This document shows, in pieces, positions 26,028 through 41,060 of a DNA stretch of 64,000 bases. A model generated the notes under the pieces. The model was not told where the DNA came from. It made no database searches and saw nothing but the letters and a program-made list of their open reading frames with translations. A program made the translations under genes and the position numbers. The stretch is from Lethocerus indicus (lineage: Eukaryota; Arthropoda; Insecta; Hemiptera; Belostomatidae), in contig JACDQD010000104.1 in NCBI GenBank assembly GCA_019843655.1, forward strand, positions 434,001 to 498,000, given 5' to 3'. The number at the start of each line of letters is the position of its first letter. Position 1 is the stretch's first letter.

Positions 26028-28872
26028 AGTGTAAACAGACCCAGTTAAATAACCACTGTATTGGTACGCCCGGATTTCAGTTCAGCAGATAATGACCCTT
26101 CGCGGATTACTGCCGGTGTCCGTGAACCGAATAATAGAATTCAGATCGATTACAGAGTGGGAAAGTAAAATAGAGCGGCGAAAATGTGCGGTAAGAATAC
26201 AACTCGATAAGCCTAATTGCGCGATTATCATCGGGTTGAAGACCAAGATCATAACAACTGAATGAATTAAATTGGCCGCATTTGAATAATAAGCGCAGAA
26301 CCGGAAGGTCATTTACGAATAATAAACATGTATCGATATAAAAATACCGCTTTCAAACATTTCCGGTGCATGTGCTTATTTTGTTACGAGACGCAAATGA
26401 TTCCAGTACAGTAATTGATTTCAGTCGGTATATGCCTGTCATTTGCACTTTGTGTTCTTTCAAGGAACACAGCTATCTTGAGCAGAAATAATCGTCTCTG
26501 CATGATGTTACTGGAAAGTACAGTACAATGCATGTGTCTGAATCTTGGGTTTGGAAGTTACTTTTACAGAATTAACCCACGAGTACCGAAAACGGGCCGA
26601 GGAAAGGGGCCGTCGAGCGTGTGCTCAAAAGCGCCTTTCTCAAGGCGAGAGGTTCTCACATGGAGCCGGTCTGTGTGAAAATCCGCGGTCCCAGATCAAC
26701 TGGGGGATTACTAAATATTATGAAGGGATTCTCTCTCTCTCTACCGAGATAGCTATCTCTTTCGGAAACAACCGTTGTTTCGGTTCTATTCATGGGTTAA
26801 CCGACCAAGCTAGGTTGTCTATGTCTGAGGTGGCGATCCTCAAATAAGCGTGCGCGTCAATATCAAAATGCTTGCGTCTGGTCTGCGTCGCGTACGCCAG
26901 AACTCGTTATAAGATAGTTTCCTGAAGGACATCTCATGCAGAATCTTCGTTTAGTTTTATTTCCACTTGTCATCTTTCTTTTCTTTTTGTTAAATTCATA
27001 GTTCAATCAAACGAAGTGTGCCCGGATGATAGTGCATCGGTTAATTTCGAATACGGTTCTGATTGGGAGCATAAGCTTGCATTTTGTACAGCGGTGGCGT
27101 TCTGTTTGTTTTCCTCTGTGGGTTATCTGCGGGCGCGGGGCCTCGCTATCACGGATGACAGATGACCCGAGGGCTGTTCCCGGCGATGATACAGCGCCAG
27201 ACGCTCAAATATTCACCCAGGACTTTGTACCCGACTCTCCAACCGAAAATCAGAGTCCAACCAATAATCAATAATACACCGTTTCGTCTTTCCCCGTTTG
27301 TTTCGTTCCGTTTTTAAATGAATAACGAAGCGCCTGCGTTCACCTGGTGTCTCCAATACTCGTTTCTCTGCCGATTGATTAGGAGATTTTCGCTTCGTTA
27401 ATGGACCGAAAGAACACAGGATACTTTATACACGTGGCAAATTGGTTCGGAATTATGGAACGCGATAATTATCGTTATTAGCGGAACTCCGAAGCCCGAG
27501 TATCTTGTTTCAATCGAAACACCATTGGTTTTTGGAGGTTCCATGAGGGTTCGGAATGAGTGAAATGTCACAGGACGCTTACTGGGCTAAAAGCAACATT
27601 TAATATAACTATGTGCTGAGGAAGAACCGTTATGAAGTTTGTGACAGTGTTTATTTAGAGTACTACTCGGGAAATTAAATATGAATAAAAAACCCAAACT
27701 CCATTCACCGGCTTCCGAGAGTAATTAATTGTTATTGAAACGGATTCCATTGAGAAGAGAAGATCCCGTTTTTAAACAGAAACCGGCGGGAGGGCCGCTG
27801 CCTCCTCGACCCGGCTCTAATTAGGAAGTCGGCGAGAAAGAGGCAATTAGGACGGGAATTTACGAAGCTTCGCCAGGCGATAAGGGCCCCCCCTCGCCCG
27901 ACAGGTAGCCGACTCTCGTCCCGCATCGGTGAAAGCGGTCTTTCGGGAGGGGCCTCCACCCAAACGCCCTATCGGAGTAAACCGGAAAAAGACTAAAAAC
28001 CGAACTCGAGAAAAAAAAACTCGATTCGGACTGGACGTCGAGGGTTTTACGACAGCTTTATTTCCGCGCCCGGCGATTTCACCGAACCCGATTCTCCAGA
28101 GAGAATGCCTCCAACACACTGTCATAAATGTGAGTGGAACAAAGAGGAAAAAGGTCGGAACTGAAACCTCCGTTAAATTAACAATGGTAGGAGACCCCCC
28201 TGTTCGAAAAATAGTTTTACAATTAAAAGTGTGCCACGAGCCCATAAAAAAAAACAGGAAACAGATGAGAGTTAATCACGATCCGCTGCACTACTCCAGT
28301 CGATACATCTGATATTACCGACACGGTAATACGCGGTTGCCGCCACTTCATCCGGTTTTAGATTTCTGGGTGCGTATTTTGTGGCCTGACAGTTTAGGTC
28401 GGTGGTATCGAAATTGCGGCCTGCGAAGATGCCCCCCACCCCCCGAGAATAAGGGAAACGGGGACCTCGTCCCGATCGGATATTACCTTTCCCATAGCGG
28501 GCCGGTCTAATTGTGGGCTCGGCGTCCGGTAATTCCGTGTAATCGCGGTAAAGGGCCCTGTCGTTTCCTCTGTCCCTCTGTCTTCTTCCACCAATTATCA
28601 TCCCCACCCTCCGGCTTCGTGATCGACCCGATCCCAGACTGTGACCCAGACCGGCCACGAAACACTGTTCCCTGTCTGGGAATACCTTCACCAAACGAGG
28701 TTTATATGCAGCAGTGAATATTCCCGCTTGTCGGTAAGTTTTTGATTTGTACATGGTAAATTTACGTTTCGGAACATAATAATTTTCACCGAGGACAAAG
28801 AAACTTAGATCAATACAACAATCTATCGCATACCTAATAATTGAAGAAAGTTACATTTGACCATATCTCTCT

Positions 28873-28878
<6 letters not shown>

Positions 28879-28939
<61 letters not shown>
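28879..28939. repeat. (CT)30 microsatellite
   Basis: 61 bases of uninterrupted CT. The complementary GA repeat could bind GAGA-type factors. Confidence 0.97.
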
Positions 28940-28941
<2 letters not shown>

Positions 28942-31900
28942 GGGCCAATTCCAAGGTTGTTTTCCTACACAACTCATAAAAGTGTGTCATGGCAACGCAT
29001 TGTTCGGGTCCATTGTCCAATAAATATAAAAACTGGAGCCCCGCGGGGAATCACCCTTTTCAGTTAATTACAAAGTTCTCATTGCAAAAACGAACTAAGC
29101 AATCGTCGAAACAGCAGGGAAGGCGAAGGAACGTATATATAACGGGACCGGTCGTAACGAAGAATAGGAGTGCGGCCATTAGGTGGCTCGAGGGCCAGTA
29201 AAAACCGTTCGGCGTCCATGAGCTCTCTCGGTGGAGGAGAGAACGGCGCCAAACGTTGAATAAACAACGCGATTATCGAAAGAACCGTGGCGGGCGACCG
29301 CACTGGCGCTTTTCTACCCGCCGGTTTTATGACAGTATCGTGTCGAGGCTATCGCGCAAAAAGTCATATAGCATTCCGCAAATCCCCAACTAGACCCAAC
29401 CTTAGTGTGATTTCCAACTTCCAAACAATGATCCTGTTTACCACGATTTTTGAGATCTTCGGTCTCCAGCCGCTGGTTTGAACTTTTAGCAGACTGGTTC
29501 GGCTGCTCGCTATCTACAGCGAAGGCAGTAGATCAAAAGACACAGCACGTATCGCAGCTACTGGCGATGATCTATTTGTTCATTATCATCGACTCGCTTG
29601 TGTAGACAATAGTGCAACAATAAACATGTATTAATTATTATATTTTTAACAAATAATAATTTTACGACTTTACATTCCTTAATATCTCGAGGACAAGTGT
29701 CAGTACGTTTCAAAACAACCTGAAGTTGAGGTTCTTCAGGTTTATGTTATTGTGATGCCACTACGACGCATAAAGGGGCATGACCGTGGCGGAGTAACAG
29801 TTTTATTTTCCCTTTTCGGGAGACAATCTCAAACTGGGAGACTCGCTTACAGCTTCCTTTCCTCCAACCTTCCTTAGAAAGGGAGAGAGGAAAAGATACG
29901 CGCCGGTCGCAGGGGGTTGTACAAGGTCTCTTGGCCTCAGCCCGACGTCTCCATCTCTCCTCTCGGTTGATTCCATTTAAGTAATCCTCCAATGGAAACA
30001 TCGATTTCGAACCGGGGAATAAACTGGGTATGACCTAGTACCGATGAAAAATATCCCGGCCAAGTTATTAAATAAAAGTATGAGGACAGTCGGGTAAAAT
30101 GTCAGACTATGTAATTTTGCATAACGCATCAGTGAGGAGGTAGATGAAGTTATGGAGAGGTTTAAACTGTGTACTACTAGTTGGATTAACTTCAATAGCT
30201 TGCCGTAATGCTCATTGTCGGTTATGCGAGAAAGCCAAGTGGCCGCTTCTCACGTTTATTATCAAACTGGTATTTTACAATTCCACGCGAGATAAGAGAG
30301 AGATTTGGACTTTTATTACACCGAAACGAGATTAGGTCGCCGTAAAATGATATCCGCACGATCCTCGGCGGCGGAAAAGATTTTATCGCCGGGTGAATTC
30401 CCGATCGACCGGGGAAGATACCGGCCTGTGGCGGGAAGGCGGGGGGTGGCAGAGCGGTGGACGGTTCCGTCATCATGGGGCTTCGTGAAAAAGTCCGAGC
30501 ATCGAAGCCAGGGATTTCGGGCGTCGTGAACACGACGGATTTACAGCTCGGCCGGGGTCCGGCGACGATATTATTTCTACGAATAAAACCCTTATAAAAA
30601 GAGCGGAATACATAATTAATTCCCAAGAGACGGATGGATAATGGGTGGGGGGGTTGTGACATTCCGAGGGCTCCGGCGCGCTCCGATGGTATCGACGAAA
30701 ATCGTAGCGCCTACGTCCGAGGAGAGAATGTGGACCCGTGTGGGACACAAGCCGAGTACCGCGGGCCCGTGGGGGCGAGGGCCGTAAATTTTTATCAGCC
30801 GAGAGGAATGTTAATCTTTATGAAGAGGAAAAAATATATATGTCATATAAATGTTAAAGCGGGAGTTATAAAAACCAGTTCCGCTGCTTGAAATGATAAA
30901 AGTATCCCAGAAACTCCGCCGAGCGTAAATTGTTTTATCTGGCCCGTGTGGCTCTCGCACCCACACGCCACCTAGCCCTCGGTTCCGCTCAACGGTGACA
31001 TCCCCCTCTACAGTCCCACCCTCTCCTCTAGGCCCCTACAATCGGCCTCACAAATATTCTACCTACAACCGTAGGCACCCGCACATGTCCAGTCGTACAC
31101 TAATCAACCCATTTCTACTATTTTCGCTACGGACGTAAATCAGATTTGAAAATCTGTTGTAGTTGGTAGCGTGTTATGACGCTCATACAGTATCAAGGTG
31201 TGAGGTTTCATTCCGTGATAAAATTAAAACGATGTTTTCTACTTAAAGGTTGATGTTCAAACTCGGGGCGACTAATTATAGAACTGGATGATCGGTTCGA
31301 ACGCTTTACGGGGAAGAAGAAAATAAAAGGAAGAGAGTTTAAAATTGGAATTATTTTTCGTATTTGCATACAGCTGCCGATAGTGACAGGAATCAGTTAA
31401 GAAGATTAGAATTGGGCGAGTTCTTAGGCCCGGCATATATTAAGGGTTCTCCCCGAGGTCACTGATCCAAAGCGGGAGCTGAATTCGGTTCTTGAAATGT
31501 TCTCTGAACCCTTCACAGTGTCATTATCAAAATGAAGCAGGTTTACTGATATTTATGCGATCTAAAGCTATTCATAAAATAAATATTACTCCTATAGAAA
31601 TAAGGCAATCACGATCGAATGTTTTCTTACTCCTTTCTTTGGTTCTATTGAAGAGTTTCGGTTTCACTACTATACTAGTTTTTAGTTAGCATAAGTGTGA
31701 AGTACTTATCCTTACACGAAAAGCTCCCTGTAAGGCAATACAATTGTACAGAAGAGATAATAATTCTTCATTAACTGCGGAACCCAGCGAATCACTAATT
31801 AATTCCCGAATTCTCTTGGACACCTGTAGTACTCAACACCTGGTTCTGGTCGGACGATGCCGTTACGATCAGCTTATTCTGAGATTAACGGTTCCAAATT

Positions 31901-34900
31901 TCAACGAAATCGGATTTATTTAAGCACGTGAAAATAATAAAAGGAATAGTTGTGTATAAGTCATCAATTATATAGCTGACTGTATTGTTTGACTTGGCGC
32001 TAAACAAGCTAAGGACCAGTCCTCGGGTAATAATGTCTTAAACTGAGTGACAACTTCTTTCAATGGTAAATTCAGTGGCCAACAGTAACTAATTAATACG
32101 ACCGCGCCATAAACAGCGAGTATTCACACACGTAAAAACGTTACAGTTAGTTTTTAGTCAAGAAAATAAAGTGGCCTTTGTTACACTCCAAGTTTTTGTT
32201 TCTCACTACCGGCCGAGGTACAATAAAATTTCATATTTATAATTTATGTTATCTCGTTGAATACTAGCTCAAGGTAAGAGATCGATTGCGATAGTAGAAC
32301 ACGAGTTGGACTTTGAACGGCAGTTTTTCACGGTCCTGGCCACGTTTAGGGAGTCGCTGGCCGAGCCCAGAAAATTCGTCAGATTTTATCGCGGTCTCAT
32401 CCTCGAGTGGCGGGCACGGTCGAGTCCCCACTCGGGCGTCATATACATACAATTAGGGCCCCCGAGGGTGTTGCCTCGGGTTCGGCTTTTCGGTAACTCG
32501 ACTGCGACGGAATGGTCCCGCGACACGATAGCCCGGGGTCTCCGTTAGTGTTTACGGCTCTCGGCTCGCCGTTTACGACGCTGCCCACCGTTTTTCATTA
32601 ACCGCACGGGAATAAATCATCGGCAGTGGAGTCGCTCCACTTATCCCTTCCTTGAAATCTGATAATGGGTCATCAGCCGTCAGAAGAAAGACGGTCACGT
32701 ATCATGAATGTGTTTACTTACATACATCGCTTCAACTGCTCACGAGAAGTTACAAAGCACAGAAACTATCACTCTCAATAGTCAATGATAAGATTTCCCT
32801 TCTGCCTATTTTTTTATAATATGCGCTTTTTCTGTCGTTTAGTGGAATAGACGCTGGTAGTAACACTGCCGGGCTCGTTAATGAAGCCGTTCGGCGTGAG
32901 AGGAGATGCGGACGACCGAAAGTAGTAGATAAGGAATTAGGATTGGCGCGAAGTCCCGTCGACATTAAACGGCTCTTGTTTCCCGTCCGGGATCCAACAA
33001 GGGCCGTTTCCGCGGCCCGTATAAATTAGTTCCTAGAGGGGCAGGTACCCCCGATATAAATTACAGGCGGTTTTTCACCACCGATTAAGAGGCCCTGAAT
33101 CTGATTGTGACTATTTGCATTTACACAATGAACAGAGGGTGGATTTCACGTGGGATGCCTCGGCCATTGTAACTACAGACGTCGATTTTAATTACGGGCA
33201 CTGCAAGGAAATTACGGCCCGGCCTGCTACACAACCGGCAGGGCTACAGCGGTTTAAATTTCGTATTTACGATGCCAACAAGAATGTATTCTTTTTGTCA
33301 CATATTATTCACAGCTTGTTCCGAACATTTTTACAGACTGTTGAAAAATATACGTACACAAAAGAATAAAATATAATTTGCCTATTTATATTACCGATAA
33401 TAGATGTTTCATACTGGTCTTATTAATTTTATTTTATCGCTATTTTCATATTGACGTTGAATCCTTTCAACTTTTACATATGAGGGTCGGTCCTTTGCAG
33501 TATTAGGGTCATATTCACCTGCAGAGAAAGCGCGATCAACTAAAATTCCCGACGATCCGAGAAGTAATGCACAATCCGTGCCCGACTATGCAAATGGAAG
33601 ACTCGTGGCCGGGAAAGTGAACGGGCGGTAGAACAACGGTCGCATCAGCAGGGGCCGGGAGGTTTATTGGCCCGTGAACTCGGGACGATAATCGGCGTAC
33701 CGAGGGCTGTCCCTCCGCCGGCTTTTATTTCCCGTTTTATGCCTCCCCGTTCTCTCTTTTTCCGTCGCTATGCATAAAACGAACCTACCGAACGTTCGAC
33801 GATGAAATAAAGGCAGGACCTTTTTTTATAGCTAACGAATGAGCCATTAACGCATATGCAAAGGTCCGACGGAGGTCGGCGGTCATCACGTTTTGTACCT
33901 CATACTACCACCGCTAGACCATTACAAATACCGCGTAATTAAGCTTTTAACCTGACGGTAATGCAGCAGCGATTATTGGAAGCTCGAAGAGTGAGGGGCG
34001 CACGCCGCGATTTCTGGCTCGCCAACTACCATTCCGTAATGGTAACAATTTAATCCCTATTTTCGGGCAGAGCGCATTTATTTAACGGTAGCGGGCTAAT
34101 CGCCCGAAACAGTACCTCGTAGGAATACCCTTCGGTCGATCAGAACCGATCATTTTCTAATTCTGTGGGGCAAAAGGTAAAAAATAATTGTCGGCGGGCC
34201 TAATCGCTCCCGACTCGTTTCTCACGGGAAGCCGATTGCGCGGGTCCCGCCCGGAAAATTGCGACCCTGAGTGTACTTGCGGCGGTCCCGACTCTGGATC
34301 TATCGGCCGGGATGGAATCCGCGGGCGTTGCCGCCCCCGGCCCCCCGCCCCACACCCCTCCTCCGGAATCTATTTGCATAATTCCGAACGCCGGAGTACG
34401 CTCCAGTGAGTGCATGCCGACGATTCCCACACACAAAATTATAGAGCTACCGAGCAGCGGACCAGGCGTTAGACGCCCGCCGAGGACTAATTTGAACAGC
34501 CCTCCCCCCCACCATTAGTGGGCCCTCCGTGTAAACCCGGTAATTACAGTAGAATACCCGCCGAATATTAATCTTAAGGTAGGACTCGATAGGCCTGATT
34601 ACTCTATCTCGGGGACTTTCTTATATGTATGTACTGTACGGCTAACCGGTATTAATAATGCCGAGTAAATGACATCACGATGCCGGTATGGAAGTAAATG
34701 GATATGTAAACTCCGCATTAAAACACATAAACATTTTTGCATAAACAATTTTTTTCACTTTGCAGAAATGGAACCTCCTCGATTGTCAATTGTTCCGGGG
34801 TCCTCTAGATTTCTGTTTGGACGGCCCACAAATCTGAGTAAAATTTGTAAGATGCCACCCTGGGCAGGGCAGGGCGGCATGACCGGAGGGCCCCCGAAGG

Positions 34901-35640
34901 CCGGCTATTACCGCGGCCGGCGTCTCCTACGATATTATTGTGAGGGCCGAATTTCGAGCTCTCGTCTCGCTTATTAATAACGCGTATCTCTTTTCCGGTC
35001 GTTCGGAACCCGATCATCAACGGCCCGGGCGAGATTTATCTCGTGTTACCCGGCTATTTGGGGGGCGCCGAATTGAGGGTGTCGGCCGCCCCCCGAGGTG
35101 GTGCACACCTCGTAAATTGTAAGGGCCGACGGAACGGTACATAAATTACCGCTTTTCTGGCTCCCCGGATTCGATTCGGAATATTTTGAAGAGACGAGAG
35201 TCCCGCGCCGGTAAAGTATGGAGGCAGCGCACGGTAATCTTCTTCTTCAAATTTGGTTTGTCAATTTTGTCCAGAAATCGAAGCGTCCTATAGTGTTCGC
35301 TCCCGGACCTTATGATACGTGTATTCGATGCGTCGGAAAATGTAATAATACTCCAGTTTATTAATTTTTATCATCATAATGGGCGGGTATAATTTTATGC
35401 CACTCCTCTTCCCTCTTAGCTTTCAGTAAGGATATAATTTGTATGTGGCATAAAATTCAAATACGTTTCTCGTAGCATGTCGCCCAGAGCGGCGGAGTGT
35501 CTTCCGTAGCGTTAGTTTAGGCCATTTTATATTACACATTATAAAATATGTAAAGCGGGCTGGGTGCGGCACACAGATGCCAACCGGGCCGTTGTTACAG
35601 TTATGTCCCGGGACTTCCAAATCAACCGACAGCGTCCAGT

Positions 35641-35663
35641 TAATTATTCGATTAATTAATTAG
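35641..35663. promoter_or_regulatory. cluster of overlapping TAATTA homeodomain-type words
   Basis: TAATTA at 35641-35646, then ATTAATTAATTAG at 35651-35663. TAATTA is bound by many homeodomain proteins, including LIM-HD factors, so autoregulation is only one possibility. Confidence 0.3.
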
Positions 35664-35671
35664 ATCCCGCG

Positions 35672-35674
<3 letters not shown>

Positions 35675-35726
<52 letters not shown>
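35675..35726. repeat. (TA)26 microsatellite
   Basis: 52 bases of pure TA directly after a CCCGCGCTG boundary and close to clustered TAATTA words. Confidence 0.97.
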
Positions 35727-35730
<4 letters not shown>

Positions 35731-38700
35731 GCAGAAGTTACAGCTGACGGTACGGTGTTTTCTACCGGCGGTCGGGTTCCCGCTGTGAGAACGGAAACGG
35801 CGTCGGGATCGGAGTCTAACAATTGAATTGTAACGACTGCTAACTACACAATTAGCCGAGCAGGCCCGACCCGGGCCACTGTCTATCTCCACTACCTTTC
35901 TCGGCCCGTTAAAACAGGAACAGAGATACCTTATTTCGTTCATTCATTCATTCCAGTCGGGCTCGGAGCACGGGCATTAGTGTGTTCACCTGGGGGGAAG
36001 ACAAAGAGATTTCATCTGGTTAGGAACAAACAAGGTTCTTTAATTTTCGCTCTTCTCAGCACCCACGAGGCTCTTGCCTCTGAATTCATTCTCAATTCAT
36101 GATTCTGAAAGTTGTCTATCTTAGCATCATCTTGAACCGAATCCGGCAAAATTGGTCTTTAATCGGACAGCTATAAATTACCCCTATTGGTAATTCGAGA
36201 TCCGGTATTTCGGATGCTTTCACTGTGACGAGTTACCCCGCTAGATATGTGCTGTCTGCGGTGTTCAATTTTAGTCGACCACCTGCTCTATTTCGCGTTC
36301 TATTATACGTTGACGTATAAAAACAAACCGGAATAAAATTAACTTAATGAGGGTTGTCCCCACACCGGACTTTTATTAGATAATAATCATACGGCAGCGA
36401 TAGAAAGTCGACGGACTGAGAGAACGGTATGCTAATAAATGGAATAAGGAGTTTTTATTCGTCTCACAAAGGGGGTTTACGAGGTTTATTTTTTAACATT
36501 CCTTTTCATCCCCTGTTTCAGTAAGGGAACAAACGACTCTCCAGTCGGTGGGGTAAAAGGGAATACTTGACGTTATATTCAGTTTGTCCATTATTATTAA
36601 ATGATACGGCTCGAGTGCGTCCCTTTGTCCCTTCCCTTTGTTCACTTTTCTTTTTTCGACCGTTTTAATTGTCCGGACTCTTCATATTTAGGGTCGGAGA
36701 TTTAAGGTATCATCCCTTGTTACGGCTACTGGACACGGTAGAATGATGCTGCAATTGTACATTTCGGTACAGTTTATTTATCAATATTCTGAGATTAGGC
36801 ATGTTACTGACGGAATTCATTATTACGCCACTTTACGGAAGACCTCCAGGGTTATGAATTTGGTCTGGAAATCGGTTATCAGAGTAGTCATTGTTATCAA
36901 ATACGACGATCAAGTGTGAATTCTTTCTATTTCTAAATTCACCCTGATAATAATTTTTCAATCGAATCCAAAAGTTGATCAGATTACCATCAGCACCGGA
37001 TATAGGCCATGTTTTGTAAGAACCGTTAAAGCTTTCAAATTGGACCGATTCTTCCAATAAATCCTCATTTATTATTCATATATTAATTTCCCGAATTCCA
37101 CTCTCTTTTTTAATTTTTTTTTGTAATTCGGGCTAATGCGAACGGTCCGGATTCTGGAACTGGTCGGGTGGCGGATGTTAGACCGGACTCGGGAGTTTTC
37201 CGGTCCGTAAAATATATCCTATATTTCGTCCGAACGGCCCGAATAGAAACGAAGCGATAGGAGAGGAGAAAAAATAAAATAAAAAGATCCGATTACAACA
37301 GAAGAGAAAGTTTGGGAGAGCAGTGGTTCTGGAAAACGATCGGAAACCCGAACGGGCCGGAAAGAATTCGTAACACTCAGATTGGAGCCCGGTTAACCGT
37401 GCCAAAGATTGAACTTTATTACTGATTTTCCACAGCGATTATTAGAAATAAAACAAATTTAATCTCGCTAATTAAACCGAGTACCGGTTCTGGCGAATAA
37501 TGTACGCGTCGAGATAATTAATAATACTTTCCATCTGTTTTCATGTATTCAATTGCCGAAAATATATTTTTGAAATAATGAATCACTCCAGCTATATAAC
37601 GAACAAAGAACGTTCATAATAGAGCCGAGACAAGGTCCAACAAGGGCACGATATTAGGGTAAGGCGCACTCGACTTGTATCGGGCACCGTCGTGTCCTTC
37701 GTACGGGCCGGAGGGGGTTTCTCATGATATCACATTTTAAAATACTAAATACACGGCTCGCTCCTCGACGCGGTCTTGCCGTTTCAAAACGGGCAATATT
37801 AACGGCATTGGAAAAAAGAAAATGAGTACACGGTTTTTTTTACAAGCGGTGGAAATGATTTAGGGCCTCGGGGTCTCTCGCCAAGTCCGAAGCCGTCGGC
37901 CGGTCTCCGGGAAAAAACTGGTGGGGATTTGCAGGGGAACACGGGTCGAGCTGGGATTTTCTTTTGCGGGAGATGCGTGCGTCCAATAGCTTTAAACCGA
38001 TAATCGGCAGACCGTGAAACCGGCCGCCTTGTTCTTTCCTTTCTTATGATGCGTTCGAATCCCTCCAAGGTCTATGCCCATTTAGAGAAAGACGCCGGAG
38101 GGCGGAATATTAAAAATTAGCGATACACGTTTAGAATTAAACTTATTTCGGCCCGGAAACATTAATAACGTTTACTTTATTTTCCGACTCGCGAGCTACA
38201 CCAGACTCGATACAAGGGAGAACAACTCTCCACATACCAAACTAAAAACCATTTAGTGGGGAATAAACCACTTCTTTCACTCGGCTTTCTCTGGATGAAT
38301 GTTCACGTGAGACCTTGTAAAATTTTCTTATCGTCGAATGAGTGGAATATAGAGAGTATGAAAAAAATAATAGATAATAGGTACCACAGAAACTTGATTC
38401 GCTATTTTTTCCCCATTTAGTAACGTAAGAAGGCCATTATTAACATTTATATTTTAAGGTTGATAGAACTGTGGGTAGAATTGAGATTATAAAACTGAAT
38501 TGAATTATAATTACAAACATTGACCTAGGCATAATGCACTTACATAGGGTCAATGACCACCAGTAGACGCAAATAATGCTGACAAGTAAACCGAAGCGCT
38601 TGGAACAGGACTGTGCCTAAAACGAAGGACAAAAGAGTGTCGAAAACGGGGACGACTTCCGCAATTTATTACGGGCTCAGTTCGGCTAAAAAACAGAAAG

Positions 38701-41060
38701 AGGAAGAAATAAAATTTTAAAACTTAGCGGTCACGAATAACGAACGTTTCACCTACATTTCCACACCGAACGGTAATTAGGGATCGTACAAGGTGAACGC
38801 CGGTTGCAATAGCCGAGTGAACTCCGACGATGGTATCTTTACCATTATTACTTCCCCTCTTCGGCGGGCCAATTGAGCGTGGCGGGGAGGAAGCTTCGCA
38901 ACCGGTCAAAAGGCCGCTGAGAGTACGCAGAAGAACTGCGATTCCAGTAGCACATTATAATCCCGGAAATCTTAAACACAGCCGAGAAGCTATCTCGAAT
39001 AATCGGAGAAGCGCGTGCGTAACGGCAACCTTATTTTAATAAAAAAAATAAATAATAATGACCCGAAAATGCAAACTTGAAACAATAGAGATATCGTATA
39101 CAGCGAGTCGTGTCGAACGGTAATTAAAATCGTGACTAACGTGATCGGGTAACTGGAATAGCCCGATTATTTATACGCAGGTGAAAAACCGTATCCGCCA
39201 CACTAGGCGTTCTGATAACTGTTACGAAACTCCAGCGAACTATCCCATAGAAATGAATGGGTGTTGAAGTCCGCGTGTATATGGGAGCAAAATAGATTTC
39301 ACATAAATGCCAAAAAGGTGTTCTACGGAGATGTAATGCCTTATATAAAAATGTCTGGGGAATTATCAACATCGAACAGGATATCGTTATTGTAACCACG
39401 GATATAAGGCGGATCATTAAACAGAGATGAGTTCAAGATTAAACGTGTTACAATTGCAAAACATGGCAAAAACCCTAGGGAGAAAATTGAATTCCTTCCT
39501 CCATATTGGCGGCCGCACGCGTACCTTTCCGGCCGTTTCTCCGGCAATAAAAGTATCGCGTACTTTACTCACGTTTTAACAACCCGACAATTATACACGG
39601 GTAGGGAATCGCGTGAATGGAATTCCAGGAACGATGAACGGTCGGTCGAGGTAACAGTGTCACTGCGCCTCGGTCTGATTTATCGGCTCTGCATACGCGA
39701 AGGGACATGACAAACACATGAACACCATCTTTCAGTATATTCACTGTAAAGCGAGCCCGCTATGATTTGGGGTCGGGCGGGATGAAAGCGGACTTCCCCT
39801 CAGTTGTGGAACACGACGTCCCAACGCTGGCAAAACAACCGGAGGAGAGACGGGTCCAGATGGGAACCTAGAAATAGTCTCAATGACGGAGCGGGGCCGG
39901 GGGTGGGGGGGGGGGCGACTGTCACCGCGAGTAGACACGCCGTGCTAGCGGCTCTCCCAAAACAAATGGGAACCGAAATGGAAAAATAACCGACGCCTGT
40001 TTACATTCGCCGGGTAAAACGGGAAATACAAGCGCTTGTCGGTGCTCAGGCGAAACATGACGTAACCGCTTGTCGGCCCGACACTCGGAGTGAGACCACG
40101 CGGTAATTTATGGATCGACATTAATTACCTCAATGACAACTGAACTATTCCAAAACCCGCGGAAAGTTAAATTTAGAGGAATGCACTGACCGCGGCCAGG
40201 GCGTCTAAAAGCGCAATAGCTATCGTAAATTTTGACCGATGCCAACAAAACTGTGGCATAGCACCGACACTGTAATCCAGACGGTAGTACACGATTGAGG
40301 CCTTCTGACAGATAGAATGTTTCTCCGCCTACCAAATCTACAATAATTCTATTGAGTGACATATGGCCCGTCTATCAGTCCTATCGTAACATCTTTGAAA
40401 ATAAATGTTATTACATTTCAGTGGGAAAAACTTAATCAATTCCGCTATTTTCACTCGAGTTCCTACGAATTAACAGAGGCACCGGACCTGAAAGTATTCG
40501 GTAAGAAGGTTTCCAGAGATTAGTTTCGAATCCTTCGCTAGATACAACAACGGAACTTAAAATCGGTAGAATATAATTGCGCAAAGAGCATTAACAGGTA
40601 CGGACATAAAAAAATTATCAATGCGAAAGCGGATCGTAGCCGGCAGGGCGCTCCGCTCTTCTCATCAAAGACCGCGTCGAGATCCCGGACGGATAACAAT
40701 TTCGACTCGTTTGTTTCTCCGCCGGGAAACAATGAGAACCGGCGTGCCCGAAACTAAAGGCTGTCAGATTCCCACGGGCCGGGAATGACAGTAGCACTCC
40801 GAGAGCGGCTATTAACGCATCACTTTGATATCACGGGCGCGCGAACGGGAGTAGCAACCACTCACTAATAAATGGTGGAGATACCCTCGGCCATGACGAA
40901 GCGGATCCGTAACACGGTGGGGTGCGATCGGTCACCGAAAGTAGTGAAGACTATAAACGTGCGTACGAATTTAAGTAGGATCATCGGCTTTGAACAGCCT
41001 GGATTTTGCAATGTGTGTTTGAATGAAATGTACTTAACAGCAAACATACAATAATATATG

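Larger units (their letters stand above)
20500..31130. other. intronic mosaic, third part
   Basis: CpG-rich blocks lie at about 21030-21230, 22020-22300, 22620-22890, 23250-23680, 25780-26040, 27760-28700 and 30340-31100. AT-rich tracts lie at about 22920-23120, 23900-24060, 24900-25450 and 29590-29720. The longest ORF here (193 codons, minus, 21813-22394) has no recognisable domain, mixed composition and crosses a block boundary. I regard it as chance. Confidence 0.5.

Noticed and set aside
28272..28754. 160-codon minus-strand ORF
   Set aside because: It lies in a CpG-rich block with overlapping ORFs on both strands, and no family resemblance was seen.
28823..29023. ORFs with (RE)n or (SL)n on both strands
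   Set aside because: They translate the (CT)30 microsatellite.
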